Notes: generated by a model from the sequence alone, not told the origin. A stretch of DNA of 64,000 bases from Paenibacillus donghaensis (GCF_002192415.1 NZ_CP021780.1:7502001-7566000), one strand, 5' to 3'. Shown: positions 45,139 to 54,125, numbered from the stretch's first letter. Translations and numbers: made by a program.

Positions 45139-46016
45139 ATTTTCAAACATTAAGCCAGCTGGCTGTACTATGTGAAGAACGCGGCCTGGGCATTGGGGCT
45201 TTGATGCTGGAGGAGCAGAGTGCAGAATCCGGACGGTCTGCAGCGCAGGAATTTGCCACTATGCGCGAATATTATGGCGTAATGAAAGAAGCGGTCCACC
45301 GCGGCATGAATGAGGATACCACCTCACGTAGCGGGCTGACCGGGCTGGATGCACAGCGGGTAGGTGCCTATAATACGTCAGCCGAGCCTTGTCTGGGCGG
45401 CCCGGCGGGCCAAGCTATGGCGTATGCGCTGGCTGTCTCTGAAGTGAACGCCTCCATGGGACGCATTATCGCTACACCTACAGCCGGCTCCTGCGGCATT
45501 ATTCCCGGGGTCTTCCTTAGCTGCCAGGAGCGGTTTGGCTGGGCTGACGACTACATGGTGTCCGGGCTGTTCGCGGCCGGGGCCATCGGTTACGTCATTG
45601 CCAACAATTCCTTTGTGTCCGGTGCGGAGGGCGGCTGCCAGGCAGAGGTTGGCTCAGCCATTGGCATGGCAGCAGGAGCCTTGACCGAGCTGCGCGGTGG
45701 AACACCGGCTCAGGCCGTTCATGCCGTAGGTCTGGCGCTTAAGAACACTCTCGGATTAATCTGCGACCCGGTTGGCGGTCTTGTGGAGATTCCTTGCATC
45801 GTCCGCAACGGCTTCGGCGCAGTGACCGCGCTGGCTGCTGCCGATATGGCGCTGGCTGGGGTGAGAAGCGTTATTCCGTCCGATGAAGTGATCAAGGTCA
45901 TGCTGGAGGTAGGTTCGGCGATGCCGGAGAAACACCGCGAGACCGCAGGCGGGGGATTAGCTCAGACGCCTACCGGACGCCGGATTATGCAGGATCTGCG
46001 GAATAAGAAGTCCTAG
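45135..46016 (+). CDS. sdaAA: L-serine dehydratase, alpha subunit
   Basis: This 293-residue subunit holds the catalytic domain and iron-sulfur ligands. PTAGSCGIIPGVF, SGAEGGCQAEVGSA and GLICDPVGGLVEIPCIVRN carry the conserved cysteines. The ATG overlaps the sdaAB stop (ATGA), so the subunits are translationally coupled. It acts in the cytosol in serine catabolism and is oxygen-sensitive by family knowledge. No terminator is obvious after it. Confidence 0.95.
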   Translation: MNFQTLSQLAVLCEERGLGIGALMLEEQSAESGRSAAQEFATMREYYGVMKEAVHRGMNEDTTSRSGLTGLDAQRVGAYNTSAEPCLGGPAGQAMAYALAVSEVNASMGRIIATPTAGSCGIIPGVFLSCQERFGWADDYMVSGLFAAGAIGYVIANNSFVSGAEGGCQAEVGSAIGMAAGALTELRGGTPAQAVHAVGLALKNTLGLICDPVGGLVEIPCIVRNGFGAVTALAAADMALAGVRSVIPSDEVIKVMLEVGSAMPEKHRETAGGGLAQTPTGRRIMQDLRNKKS

Positions 46017-46052
46017 CGGGAGACGGCGGCTTAGTGGTATCCCGCTATAAGG

Positions 46053-46355
46053 CTACAGCATTCTGAAGCGTTCCAGCTGCTCCAACAGGCCTTCCTGGAG
46101 CAGAATTTCCCGCTGCTTTGGTCCCATCAGATCGAAGTGAGGGAACGGGGAGCGGTTGTGAATATATTTTGCAGGCAGACCGTGCTGGCTGCACCAGTGC
46201 TTAAGCCGCTCCAGATCGCTGCAGCCTACCTTGGTGACTGTGTTCATCCCGGGAAACCGGGGATCTATCCAATAGTGGGTCAGATAGGCGATCTCTCCGG
46301 CTGAAACCGCTTGTTTCCAGCGGGTTAATTCTTCCCTGTTAATACCGAAGGCCAT
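46053..46355 (-). CDS. conserved YneQ-like protein
   Basis: The 100-residue soluble protein (MAFGINREELTRWKQAVSAG, THYWIDPRFPGMNTVTKVGC, PFPHFDLMGPKQREIL) resembles, from memory, B. subtilis YneQ, a small conserved protein of unknown function. No catalytic motif is clear, although conserved His, Trp and Cys residues are present. It stands alone on the minus strand. Confidence 0.75.
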   Translation of the reverse strand: MAFGINREELTRWKQAVSAGEIAYLTHYWIDPRFPGMNTVTKVGCSDLERLKHWCSQHGLPAKYIHNRSPFPHFDLMGPKQREILLQEGLLEQLERFRML

Positions 46356-46394
46356 AATTATCTCATCCTTATCTGCGGTAGTGTTACTACTTGA

Positions 46395-46800
46395 GTCCAG
46401 GCGAGGATGTAGAAGGCTGCTCTGGACGTTCGGAGTAAATAGATGCGAAACTGGTTACTACTTAGGTCCTGCTGAGGATGTAGAATGCTACACTAGAGCA
46501 TTCAGAGAAAATTAAATGCGAAAGTGCATCTAATTTCAGCTGGAATTCCAAATATCGGTCAAATAAGTGCGAATCTGCAACTATTTTTGAGGAAAATGAT
46601 TGTTTAACGCTCAGAATTCGAAATTAGATGCATATTTGCACTTATTTCCTCTAAAACGGAGAAAATTCGCAAATTAGATGCACTTTTGCAACTAAATCAC
46701 GATCGGACTTAGGAAACCGTCATGGAGCGGAGTATTCGATGTTCTCATCATAACCGTGGCCTAAGAAGTAACCACTTTCGCAACTAAATTTAGCGTGCAA
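46395..46800. repeat. four-hairpin element, locus 3 (inverted)
   Basis: Hairpins at 46509, 46561, 46621 and 46671 (spacing 52, 60, 50) have arms such as TTAAATGC, TAAGTGC and TTAGATGC with GCATCTAA, GCAACTA and GCACTTA. Read on the other strand, the spacer has TCTGAGCGTTAA and the tail CCTAAGTAGTAACC, so the element is inverted relative to loci 1 and 2. It fills most of the gap before ywbE, and no other signal is seen there. Confidence 0.85.
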
Positions 46801-46907
46801 AGGTAGCAACTGAGCTAAGTCTTCGAAGTTTCCCTCATACCTCAGCCTAAGCAGTAACATAGTAACACAGTAGTAAACTAAATTTATAATGGAAGGAGGC
46901 TGGCAAC

Positions 46908-47102
46908 ATGAATGGACAAGTAAGGGCGGATATCCGCCCGGGATTGCAGGTCGATATTGTGCTTAAACAGGATCAGGCGACAGGCAAGCTTACGCATGGC
47001 ACGGTCAAGGATATTCTGACTAACTCGCCCCGGCATCCGCATGGAATCAAGGTTCGTTTGGCGGACGGACAAGTAGGACGGGTGAAGAATATTACAGGTT
47101 AA
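46908..47102 (+). CDS. ywbE: YwbE-family protein
   Basis: The 64-residue protein matches YwbE (DUF2196): RADIRPGLQVDIVLKQDQAT, GTVKDILTNSPRHPHGIKVRL and GQVGRVKNI. It looks like a small beta-barrel, perhaps nucleic-acid binding. The role is unproven. AAGGAGG precedes the ATG. Its stop touches palindromic repeat B copy 4. Confidence 0.9.
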   Translation: MNGQVRADIRPGLQVDIVLKQDQATGKLTHGTVKDILTNSPRHPHGIKVRLADGQVGRVKNITG

Positions 47103-47205
47103 ATAAGATGAACTTAAGAATGGAATAGTGTAGTGGCCAGAAAGCCTGATTCATAGGGATTTCTGGCCACTTCGTATGTAACATTCTTAAGTTCACGTTC
47201 TATAG
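47103..47205. repeat. palindromic repeat B, copy 4 (inverted)
   Basis: TAAGATGAACTTAAGAATG at the left and CATTCTTAAGTTCACGTTCTATA at the right are the element's ends in reverse orientation. GTGGCCAGAAA and TTTCTGGCCAC form the inner stem, different in sequence but equal in position to GAGTTGTC/GACAACTC of copy 3. Confidence 0.85.
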
Positions 47206-47222
47206 AGAGAAGTTATCCAGCG

Positions 47223-47280
47223 CTCCCGGCGCTGCATTCCGCTGTTCCTTGGAACAGGGTGTGCAGCGCCGGGAGTTTCT
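47223..47280 (+). terminator. terminator after ywbE
   Basis: CTCCCGGCGCTGCA pairs with TGCAGCGCCGGGAG over 14 bases, with an inner GTTCC/GGAAC stem, followed by TTTCT. Confidence 0.8.
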
Positions 47281-47298
47281 GTATCTGCTTCAATCTCT

Positions 47299-48141
47299 CT
47301 ATCTGCCGATAAATTCCTCCACATAGAGATCAGCTTTCGATTGGTTGCACAGATTGCAGGCGCATACACAGTTGTCAGGGGTAGTATGCCCGCCCTTGGC
47401 GCGCGGCAGCAGATGGTCGATGGTATCGCCGTATAAGCCGCAGAAGCAGCAGGTGTAGTTATCCCGGGTCAGAATGAACTTGCGGAAATCCTTGTTGCTG
47501 TAGATCCGGCGGATGGTCCGGCGGTTGATAATTACCGCTGCCTGCTCTTTTACCAGTGTAATGGCTAGCTCCAGGTCGATTTCCTGATGCCAGCGTCGCC
47601 CCTTGTCGCTGTGGCCGCGCATGAGAATCATGCCTTTGCCGGACGGCACCAGGGCAGAGATATCGTGCGGATCGGGCTTCGGCCCGCGCAGAGGGGGCCG
47701 AAGCCGCGGCTCGGCGGAGCGGGTGCGGTTCTTCGGCTTGGCCCCTGATGAAGCCGCTGCGCCGGCTTTGGCATCTCCCGCATGCTCCGGCAGCGAGCGC
47801 GGATGAGCAGCGGCTGCGCCAAGCCGGGAAGCCGCTGGCCGGGACGCGGCGGGTCTGGCAGCGGCGGGCACCGCTGCGGATACGGTCAAGGGCTGCGGCG
47901 GTGCGTTGCGGACTCTGGAATCCGAGACGCGCACAGGCGATATAACCGCTGCGGGCTTCGTCAGCGGCTGGGTCTGCGCTTCCTGGACTGCCCGCAACTT
48001 GCGGCAATCCCGGCAAGCTCCCCGGCGTGCCTGCCCCTTGGAGCGTTTACCTGTGCGTCTGCGGAATTCAGAGAGCGGCTTCAGCTGGCGGCAATAAATA
48101 CACTGTTTGGATGTCAATAGCTCGGTATCGCTCATAATCAT
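47299..48141 (-). CDS. HNH endonuclease with an N-terminal zinc-finger-like region
   Basis: The C-terminal ~70 residues are an HNH nuclease (YTCCFCGLYGD, TIDHLLPRAKGG, PDNCVCACNLCNQSK) with zinc-binding CxxC pairs. An N-terminal CIYCRQLKPLSEF...CRDCR forms a second zinc-finger-like module. An Ala/Pro/Arg-rich linker of about 110 residues joins them. The start may be the ATG at 48141 or 48135, neither with a strong ribosome site. Relatives act on DNA in repair or phage processes. The target is unknown. It is a single gene without a modification partner. Confidence 0.85.
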   Translation of the reverse strand: MIMSDTELLTSKQCIYCRQLKPLSEFRRRTGKRSKGQARRGACRDCRKLRAVQEAQTQPLTKPAAVISPVRVSDSRVRNAPPQPLTVSAAVPAAARPAASRPAASRLGAAAAHPRSLPEHAGDAKAGAAASSGAKPKNRTRSAEPRLRPPLRGPKPDPHDISALVPSGKGMILMRGHSDKGRRWHQEIDLELAITLVKEQAAVIINRRTIRRIYSNKDFRKFILTRDNYTCCFCGLYGDTIDHLLPRAKGGHTTPDNCVCACNLCNQSKADLYVEEFIGR

Positions 48142-48194
48142 GTTTGGAAGTGAACAGCCTGTTCGGCGCTGCTTCCGTCTCCTCTATTTTTTTT

Positions 48195-48335
48195 AAAATA
48201 TAAGAATTTAGATGTTTCACGCCATTCATTATCCTTCTATTTCTCGCAGAAACGGATGCCTGAAAGCGATACGTAGTATCGCTGCTTCGGAAGCTTACGC
48301 TTTTCAGAGGACGGCTAAGCCGTTTCTTTTTGGGA
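48195..48335. repeat. dispersed repeat A, copy 3 (longest)
   Basis: AAAATATAAGAATTTAGATGT, ATTATCCTTCTATTTC and GCAGAAACGGATGCC match copies 1 and 2. The element closes with GGCTAAGCCGTTTCTTTTT, whose CCGTTTCT pairs with AGAAACGG, and holds an inner TGAAAGCG/CGCTTTTCA stem. The rest of the 418-base gap shows no gene. Confidence 0.82.
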
Positions 48336-48559
48336 TATGAACAAGGAAATGTAGTTGGATTGCTGCTGCGATTATAGTTACACAACTCTAGTATAGCGCA
48401 AAGTCCACTGGTTCACACCGCCAGCGCCAAAAGCTGAATTACCGGCCGGGGTGTGATTTGTGCCCTTGGAGAAAGGCAGGACAGCATTGTAAACTCTGAA
48501 GCAGAGCCGGGCGGCATGCCCGATGCCCTGTTTATCCTAAACAGAAATGAGGAATGGGA

Positions 48560-49042
48560 ATGGTTCGCAAACAAGCAAGACCTTTTGCCGTTATTCTTCT
48601 TTACATTTTACAGGCTTTTCTGGGAATCGGTGCTGTTGCTGGCGGAGTGGGACTGGTTATCGATCCCAGCGGAGAGGCGATTGGGATACCTGTTTCCGTG
48701 TTAGAGAGATCGCCGTTCCCGAACTTCTTCATACCCGGTATTCTGCTATTCCTTGTGTTTGGCCTGCTGCCATTGCTTGTATTATATGGTCTGGTCGCTA
48801 GAAAGCAATGGCGCTGGGCGGACCTGCTGAACCCGTTCAAGGAGCTGTACAGCGTTTGGGCGCTGTCGCTTTATATCGGTTTTGGACAGATTATCTGGAT
48901 CATGGTGCAGACTTATATGCTTAATTCTGTATCGGTGATTCATCTGGTCTATATGAGCCTTGGGCTGCTGATCCAGGTGGTTACCCTGCTGCCGGTGGTG
49001 CAAAGATATTTTCTGCTGGACGGTGTGGTCAAAAAAGATTAG
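48560..49042 (+). CDS. membrane protein of unknown function
   Basis: The 160-residue product has four transmembrane segments (about 10-34, 58-80, 95-115 and 122-145). A Paenibacillus/Bacillus family is likely, but I cannot name it. TGAGG before the second ATG (48560) supports this start over 48554. It ends 52 bases before the LacI-type regulator and may share its transcript. Confidence 0.72.
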   Translation: MVRKQARPFAVILLYILQAFLGIGAVAGGVGLVIDPSGEAIGIPVSVLERSPFPNFFIPGILLFLVFGLLPLLVLYGLVARKQWRWADLLNPFKELYSVWALSLYIGFGQIIWIMVQTYMLNSVSVIHLVYMSLGLLIQVVTLLPVVQRYFLLDGVVKKD

Positions 49043-49094
49043 AATGTCTGTGAACAGAAAGGGCTTCCAATTTAGGAACTAAGGAGTGAGCGGG

Positions 49095-50111
49095 TTGATC
49101 ACCATCTATGATATTGCCAAACGAACCGGTTACTCTCCGACAACCGTGTCCAAGGCGTTCAACAACTACTCCGATGTGCGCGAGAAGACGCGCCAGGAGA
49201 TATTCCGGATAGCCCGGGAGCTGGGCTATGTCCCCAATTCCCATGCCCGGACGCTGACGACCAAGAAATCATGGACCCTGGGTGTTCTGTTCGTTGAGGG
49301 GACAGGTGCGGGAATCCGCCATCCTTTCTTCAGCAGTGTGATTGAGAGCTTCAAGCAGGTTGCTGTAGCCAAGGGTTATGCGCTGATGTTCATCTCCAAG
49401 GATGTCGGCGGCAAGCAGAGCGGTTATCTGGAGAACTGCCGGATTCGCGGAGTGGACGGAGTGGTTGTGTTCTTGTCGGACTACAATGATCCGTATTTCC
49501 AGGAGCTGCTGGAGAGTGATATTCCCACGGTTATTCTTGATTATGACTCCCCGCTGGCGCATACCATTTCCTCGGATAATGAGACGGGGGCAAGGCTTGC
49601 CGTAGAGTATCTGGCAGCGCTCGGACATCGCAGAATTGCCCATATCTCCGGCGATGAGCATACCGCTCCGGGGCGGTCAAGAATATCCGGCTACCAGATG
49701 GCCATGAAGCAGCAAGGACTTGAGGTGAACGCCGATTATACTGTAATCGGTCCAATGTACACACTGGAGAGCGGATATGGCGCGATGCTGAAGCTGCTGC
49801 AGCTGGAGGAGCGCCCGACTGCAGTGTTTGTGTCAGGAGACCTGATGGCGCTCGGCGCGGTAAGGGCGGCGAAGGATCAGGGGCTGCGTGTTCCGGAAGA
49901 TATCTCGGTCATGGGCTATGACGATGTTGAGCTTGCCGGATATGTTACACCAGCGCTGACAACGGTGCGGCAGGATACGGAGCTGCTGGGCAGCCGTGCT
50001 GCGGAGCTGCTGCTGGCGGCGATTGAGGGGGGCAGCGGGGAGAAGGCAGCTGTTGTATTGCCGGTAGAGGTCGTTGTCAGAGAATCCTGTGCGCCTCCGG
50101 CTGCGGAATGA
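49095..50111 (+). CDS. LacI-family transcriptional regulator
   Basis: This 338-residue repressor has the N-terminal helix-turn-helix ITIYDIAKRTGYSPTTVSKAFNNYSDV and a periplasmic-binding-like sugar domain (GVLFVEG, VVVFLSDYNDP, RRIAHISGDE, GYDDVELAGYVTPALTTVRQD). The TTG at 49095 lies eight bases after AAGGAG and fits family N-termini. The GTG at 49086 overlaps the ribosome site. It probably controls the glycoside-phosphorylase-like gene downstream through the perfect palindrome at 50585. The effector sugar is unknown. Confidence 0.92.
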   Translation: MITIYDIAKRTGYSPTTVSKAFNNYSDVREKTRQEIFRIARELGYVPNSHARTLTTKKSWTLGVLFVEGTGAGIRHPFFSSVIESFKQVAVAKGYALMFISKDVGGKQSGYLENCRIRGVDGVVVFLSDYNDPYFQELLESDIPTVILDYDSPLAHTISSDNETGARLAVEYLAALGHRRIAHISGDEHTAPGRSRISGYQMAMKQQGLEVNADYTVIGPMYTLESGYGAMLKLLQLEERPTAVFVSGDLMALGAVRAAKDQGLRVPEDISVMGYDDVELAGYVTPALTTVRQDTELLGSRAAELLLAAIEGGSGEKAAVVLPVEVVVRESCAPPAAE

Positions 50112-50185
50112 GCGGAAGAGGCCTGAGTTACCGGCGTGAGTTGCAGAGAGTCACTTTATCCACCCGCTGGATCACGCTCCATCAG

Positions 50186-50545
50186 AAATTAGTTGCGAAA
50201 CAGCACTTAATCTGCGGGATATCACGGTTTGGGAGTAAATAGTTGTCGAAAAGGCACTTAATTCCGCCGATTTATCGGATCAGCGCTCTGAAGACGGAAA
50301 TTAGTTGCAGAATCGCACTTAAGTGCCTTCTGTACCCCGATTTGGCTGAAATTAAGTGTGAAATCGCATCTAAATTTCGCAGCAGGAGGATGGGGACAGA
50401 CGACGGGGGGCTTAGGTGATAGGTGATTGATGCTAGGCTTTTCCCCATACATTAGCTGATCCTATAAAACAGCACTAATCTGCGGATCAGCGTTGGGGAG
50501 TAAACTTCAAATCCTCGCTGGAACCTAAGTAGCAAGTAGCAGCAC
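50186..50545. repeat. four-hairpin element, locus 4
   Basis: Hairpins at 50186, 50236, 50297 and 50349 (spacing 50, 61, 52) have arms TTAGTTGC, ATAGTTGtC or TTAAGTGtG with GCACTTAA or GCATCTAA. The tail AAATCCTCGCTGGAACCTAAGTAGCAAG (50508 on) is shared with loci 2 and 3. The gap to the operator holds no gene. Confidence 0.85.
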
Positions 50546-50584
50546 TGGCAGCGGCATTTTCAACTTGGCTTATTTTTTTAGACC

Positions 50585-50606
50585 AAATCGAAACCGGTTT
50601 CGATTT
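50585..50606 (+). promoter_or_regulatory. LacI-family operator
   Basis: A perfect 22-bp palindrome with centre AACCGGTT (AATCGAAACCGGTTTCGATT) lies 33 bases before the start of the large glycoside-phosphorylase-like gene. Central CCGG with GAAA/TTTC flanks is the usual LacI-family operator form. Confidence 0.85.
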
Positions 50607-50638
50607 TTCGGAACCTAATACAAGAGGAGGAATGAAGC

Positions 50639-53600
50639 ATGAGCAATTATTATTTTGATTCAGGTTCATTTGTGATGGAGCAATTCCATGAAGGCAAGCC
50701 GTTCGCCAGCTTTCTGCCGGGCATCGCCGGTCTGAAGGGGATTCCGATGTGGACGTTCTATGTGAACCGGGGTCAGGGTGTATGCGGTTTTGGCGTGCGG
50801 GATAAGAACTCGCCGATCATGGAATTCTCCCCCGCCAATATCTCTTACAAGAATGTGGCATCCTCCGGCTTCCGAAGCTTCATCAAAATTGCCAGGCAGT
50901 CCGAAATCTATGAGCCGTTCCAGTCGGCCCGGCCAGACCCGTCTGCCCTACGGCGGATGACGATTCTGCAGAATGGTCTGACCATTGAAGAAACCCACTC
51001 AGGACATGGGCTGAGAACAACCGTTCATTATTTTAATCTGCCGCATGAGGATTTTGCTGCGCTGGTACGGCGGGTGGAGGTTGAGAATATTGGCGGAGCG
51101 GATATTGAGCTGGAGTTGCTGGACGGACTGCCGGAGATTCTTCCTTACGGCGTGGAGAACAGCGGATATAAAGAAATGGGCAATTTGCTGCGCAGTTGGA
51201 TGGATGTGTACAATCTGGAGCTGGGCATCCCCTTCTACAAGCTGCGTTCCAGTACCAATGATGAGGCGGAGATGCATGCCATTACGAATGGACATTTCTA
51301 TTTGCCGTTTACTGCGGAGGGCGAACGGCTGACGCCGCTGGTAGATTTCGAATTGGTCTTCGGCGGCAATACCTCGCTCGCTTACCCGGACGGCTTCGCC
51401 GCTCTGCCGCTTGCAGAGCTTATCGGTCTGCCGCAATATCCCGTGAACAAGGTGCCCTGCGGCTTCAGCGGCACGGCACGCAAGCTGGCTCCGGGCGGCA
51501 AGCTGGTCATTAACAGCCTGATTGGTCATGTTAATGACATCGAGAAGATCAACCGCAAAGCAGACTTCCTCTGCCGTGACGAATACATCACGCTGAAGGC
51601 CCGCGAGGCGGCTGAATTGACGGAGGAGCTGACCACGGACATTGCAACCCGTACCTCGTCAGCCCTGTTCGATGCTTATTGCAGACAGTCCTACCTAGAC
51701 AATTTCTTGCGCGGGGGTTACCCGTTTGTTTTTGACAACGGGGGCGAAGGTTTCGTCGTTCACCTCTATTCACGCAAGCATGGCGACATGGAACGGGATT
51801 ATAATTTCTTCTCGCTGGCCCCTGAATATTATTCGCAGGGCAATGGCAACTTCAGGGACATGAACCAGAACCGCCGCAACGATGTATTCTTCAACCCGCA
51901 GGTCGGCAGCTTCAATATCAGGATGTTCTACAGCCTGATCCAGCTGGACGGCTACAATCCGCTGAGTGTGCAGGGCACGACCTTCTCCATTCTGCCGGGC
52001 AAGCAGGCAGCGCTTAAGGAGTGGATCGGCCACTCGGCCGCCGATCACCAGCAAGAGCTGGAGAAGCTGTGTGGTTCCCGGTTCACGCCAGGCGCGCTGG
52101 TCAACTATATCGCCGATCATGGCATAGCGCTGCTGGTGGAGGAGCAGGAATTCCTCACTGGCATCCTGTCCCTCTCCGAGCAGAATATCGAAGCCGCCTT
52201 CGGCGAGGGGTTCTGGTCGGATCACTGGACCTATAACATGGATCTGATTGAAGGGTATCTGGATATCTACCCCGAGTTGAAGCAGGAACTGCTGTTTGGA
52301 GACGGGACTTATACTTTCTATGACAGCCCGGCCTATGTGCTGCCGCGCAGTGAGAAGTATGTAATCAGCGGCGGGAAGGTCCGCCAGTACGGGGCGCTGC
52401 TGGAGGATGAGGAGAAGCTGCACCGGCTGAAACGCAAGGCCAGCGAGACGCATTGGCTGCGTACGGAAGGCGGACATGGCGCTGTTTATCAGACGAATCT
52501 GTTCGTCAAGATGCTGTCGCTTGCCCTAGCCAAATTCGCCACTCTTGATCCTTATGGCATGGGTGTGGAGATGGAGGGCAATAAGCCGGGCTGGAACGAT
52601 GCCATGAACGGACTGCCGGGATTGTTCGGCTCGGGGATGAGCGAAACCTTTGAGCTGAAGCGGATGATCGTCTTTATGCTGGATGTGTTGGACACTGCGG
52701 CAGGAGGGCAAGCAGCGGTAATGCCAGAGGAGATGGCCCGGCTGCTGGAGCAGGTGGATCAGGCGGTATCCGCAGTATTGGACGGCGAGCTTGCCCAGTT
52801 CAGCTATTGGGATACCGTAGCTTCCGCCCGCGAAATATACCGGGAGCAGATTCGCTTCGGCATTAGCGGAGTGACGGCTGAAGTGGAGCTTGGGAAGATC
52901 CGCGATATTCTGTCACGGTTCCTGCAGCGGATTGAAGAGGGAATTACGCGTGCGGTAGCCTTGGGCAACGGACTTGCGCCGACCTACCTCTGCTTCGAGG
53001 CTGTACGCTTCCAGCCGGTGGTGGACGCTGAAGGAGAGCCGGTACTGAGCGGATACGGCCTGCCGAAGGCTGTGGTTGAGGAATTTGAGGTGCGTGCGCT
53101 GCCGTATTTCCTGGAGGGGCCGGCCCGCTGGCTGAAGACACTCAAGAATCCTGTGCAGGCGAAAGAAATCTATCAGCGGGTGAAGAGAAGCGAGCTGTTT
53201 GATCCGGTTACCTCCATGTACCGCACCTCTGTGCCGCTGGATGAGGAGACGAACGAGATTGGACGGATACGTGCCTTCACCGCCGGCTGGCAGGAGCGTG
53301 AATCCAACTTCCTGCATATGTCCTATAAATATTTGCTGGCGCTGCTGAAGTCGGGACTGTATGAGGAGTTCTACGCTGAAATGAAGACATCGTTGATTCC
53401 CTTCCTGGACCCGGCCGTTTACGGACGCAGCACGCTGGAGAACTCCTCGTTCATTGCAACCGGTGGCAATCCGGATCCGGGGAACCACGGCAGAGGATTC
53501 GTAGCCCGACTTAGCGGCTCGACCGCAGAGTTCCTCAGCATGTGGCGGAGCATGATGGCGGGCAGCCATCTGTTCACGGTGGAGAACGGAGAACTGGTGT

Positions 53601-53863
53601 TGTCCCTGTCCCCGGCGCTGCCAGGCTGGCTGTTCGACGAACAAGGAAACGTCTCCTTCATGCTTCTTGGTCGAACAGAGGTAACCTATCAGAATGCGCT
53701 GCATGCTGATACCTTCGGCGAGAATGGAGCCGTTATTCAGAGTCTGAAGCTGAGCTACCGCGATGGGGGCCATACTGAAGTAAGCGGAGCCGTAATTCGT
53801 GGAGCGGAGGCAGAGGCTGTGCGCCGGGGTGAGGTGGCGGCGATTATGGCAGTGCTGGGCTAA
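50639..53863 (+). CDS. large GH94-clan glycoside phosphorylase-like protein
   Basis: The 1074-residue cytosolic protein (no signal peptide) starts with beta-sandwich-like regions (about 1-330) and continues with a helical (alpha/alpha)6-type domain. GNKPGWNDAMNGLPGLFGSG (around 645) resembles the catalytic WND region of cellobiose phosphorylase-type enzymes, and the N-terminal half (GIPMWTFYVNRGQGVCGFGVRDKNSPI) fits very long members. Phosphorolysis of a beta-glucan oligosaccharide to sugar 1-phosphate is my inference. GH94, GH149 and GH161 cannot be separated by eye. GAGGAGGAATG precedes the ATG. It is probably controlled by the LacI regulator. Confidence 0.75.
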   Translation: MSNYYFDSGSFVMEQFHEGKPFASFLPGIAGLKGIPMWTFYVNRGQGVCGFGVRDKNSPIMEFSPANISYKNVASSGFRSFIKIARQSEIYEPFQSARPDPSALRRMTILQNGLTIEETHSGHGLRTTVHYFNLPHEDFAALVRRVEVENIGGADIELELLDGLPEILPYGVENSGYKEMGNLLRSWMDVYNLELGIPFYKLRSSTNDEAEMHAITNGHFYLPFTAEGERLTPLVDFELVFGGNTSLAYPDGFAALPLAELIGLPQYPVNKVPCGFSGTARKLAPGGKLVINSLIGHVNDIEKINRKADFLCRDEYITLKAREAAELTEELTTDIATRTSSALFDAYCRQSYLDNFLRGGYPFVFDNGGEGFVVHLYSRKHGDMERDYNFFSLAPEYYSQGNGNFRDMNQNRRNDVFFNPQVGSFNIRMFYSLIQLDGYNPLSVQGTTFSILPGKQAALKEWIGHSAADHQQELEKLCGSRFTPGALVNYIADHGIALLVEEQEFLTGILSLSEQNIEAAFGEGFWSDHWTYNMDLIEGYLDIYPELKQELLFGDGTYTFYDSPAYVLPRSEKYVISGGKVRQYGALLEDEEKLHRLKRKASETHWLRTEGGHGAVYQTNLFVKMLSLALAKFATLDPYGMGVEMEGNKPGWNDAMNGLPGLFGSGMSETFELKRMIVFMLDVLDTAAGGQAAVMPEEMARLLEQVDQAVSAVLDGELAQFSYWDTVASAREIYREQIRFGISGVTAEVELGKIRDILSRFLQRIEEGITRAVALGNGLAPTYLCFEAVRFQPVVDAEGEPVLSGYGLPKAVVEEFEVRALPYFLEGPARWLKTLKNPVQAKEIYQRVKRSELFDPVTSMYRTSVPLDEETNEIGRIRAFTAGWQERESNFLHMSYKYLLALLKSGLYEEFYAEMKTSLIPFLDPAVYGRSTLENSSFIATGGNPDPGNHGRGFVARLSGSTAEFLSMWRSMMAGSHLFTVENGELVLSLSPALPGWLFDEQGNVSFMLLGRTEVTYQNALHADTFGENGAVIQSLKLSYRDGGHTEVSGAVIRGAEAEAVRRGEVAAIMAVLG

Positions 53864-53920
53864 GAGTGTAAGGAAGTGTACTGTTCACCTTAATTCTCTG
53901 AAGCGTATGTAAGGTGAGAT

Positions 53921-53957
53921 AAGGCAGCGGATTCCTTCGGGAGTCGCTGCCTTTTTA
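53921..53957 (+). terminator. intrinsic terminator
   Basis: AAGGCAGCGGATTCC and GGGAGTCGCTGCCTTTTT form a stem with a TTCG-like loop and T-tail after the phosphorylase-like gene. Confidence 0.88.
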
Positions 53958-54059
53958 AAAATGGCTATGTAAGATGAACAAAAGAGATAGCGAACAGCGA
54001 AGACTAACTCTGCGGTAGAAAACTCCCAATAACCCCATCGAATCCCCATTCTGAGACCA

Positions 54060-54125
54060 ACTAGCGGTAGATTTTCCCTATCATTCTTCGTTGGGACCTA
54101 AGCAGTAACCACTTTCCTACTAGAG
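54060..54125. repeat. tail fragment of the four-hairpin element
   Basis: GGGACCTAAGCAGTAACCACTTTC matches the tail motif (CCTAAGNAGTAACCACTTTCG) at 46760-46781. No full hairpins remain. Confidence 0.5.

Noticed and set aside
48453..48704. 83-codon frame before the membrane protein at 48560
   Set aside because: It overlaps the better supported frame with four membrane segments and has no domain.
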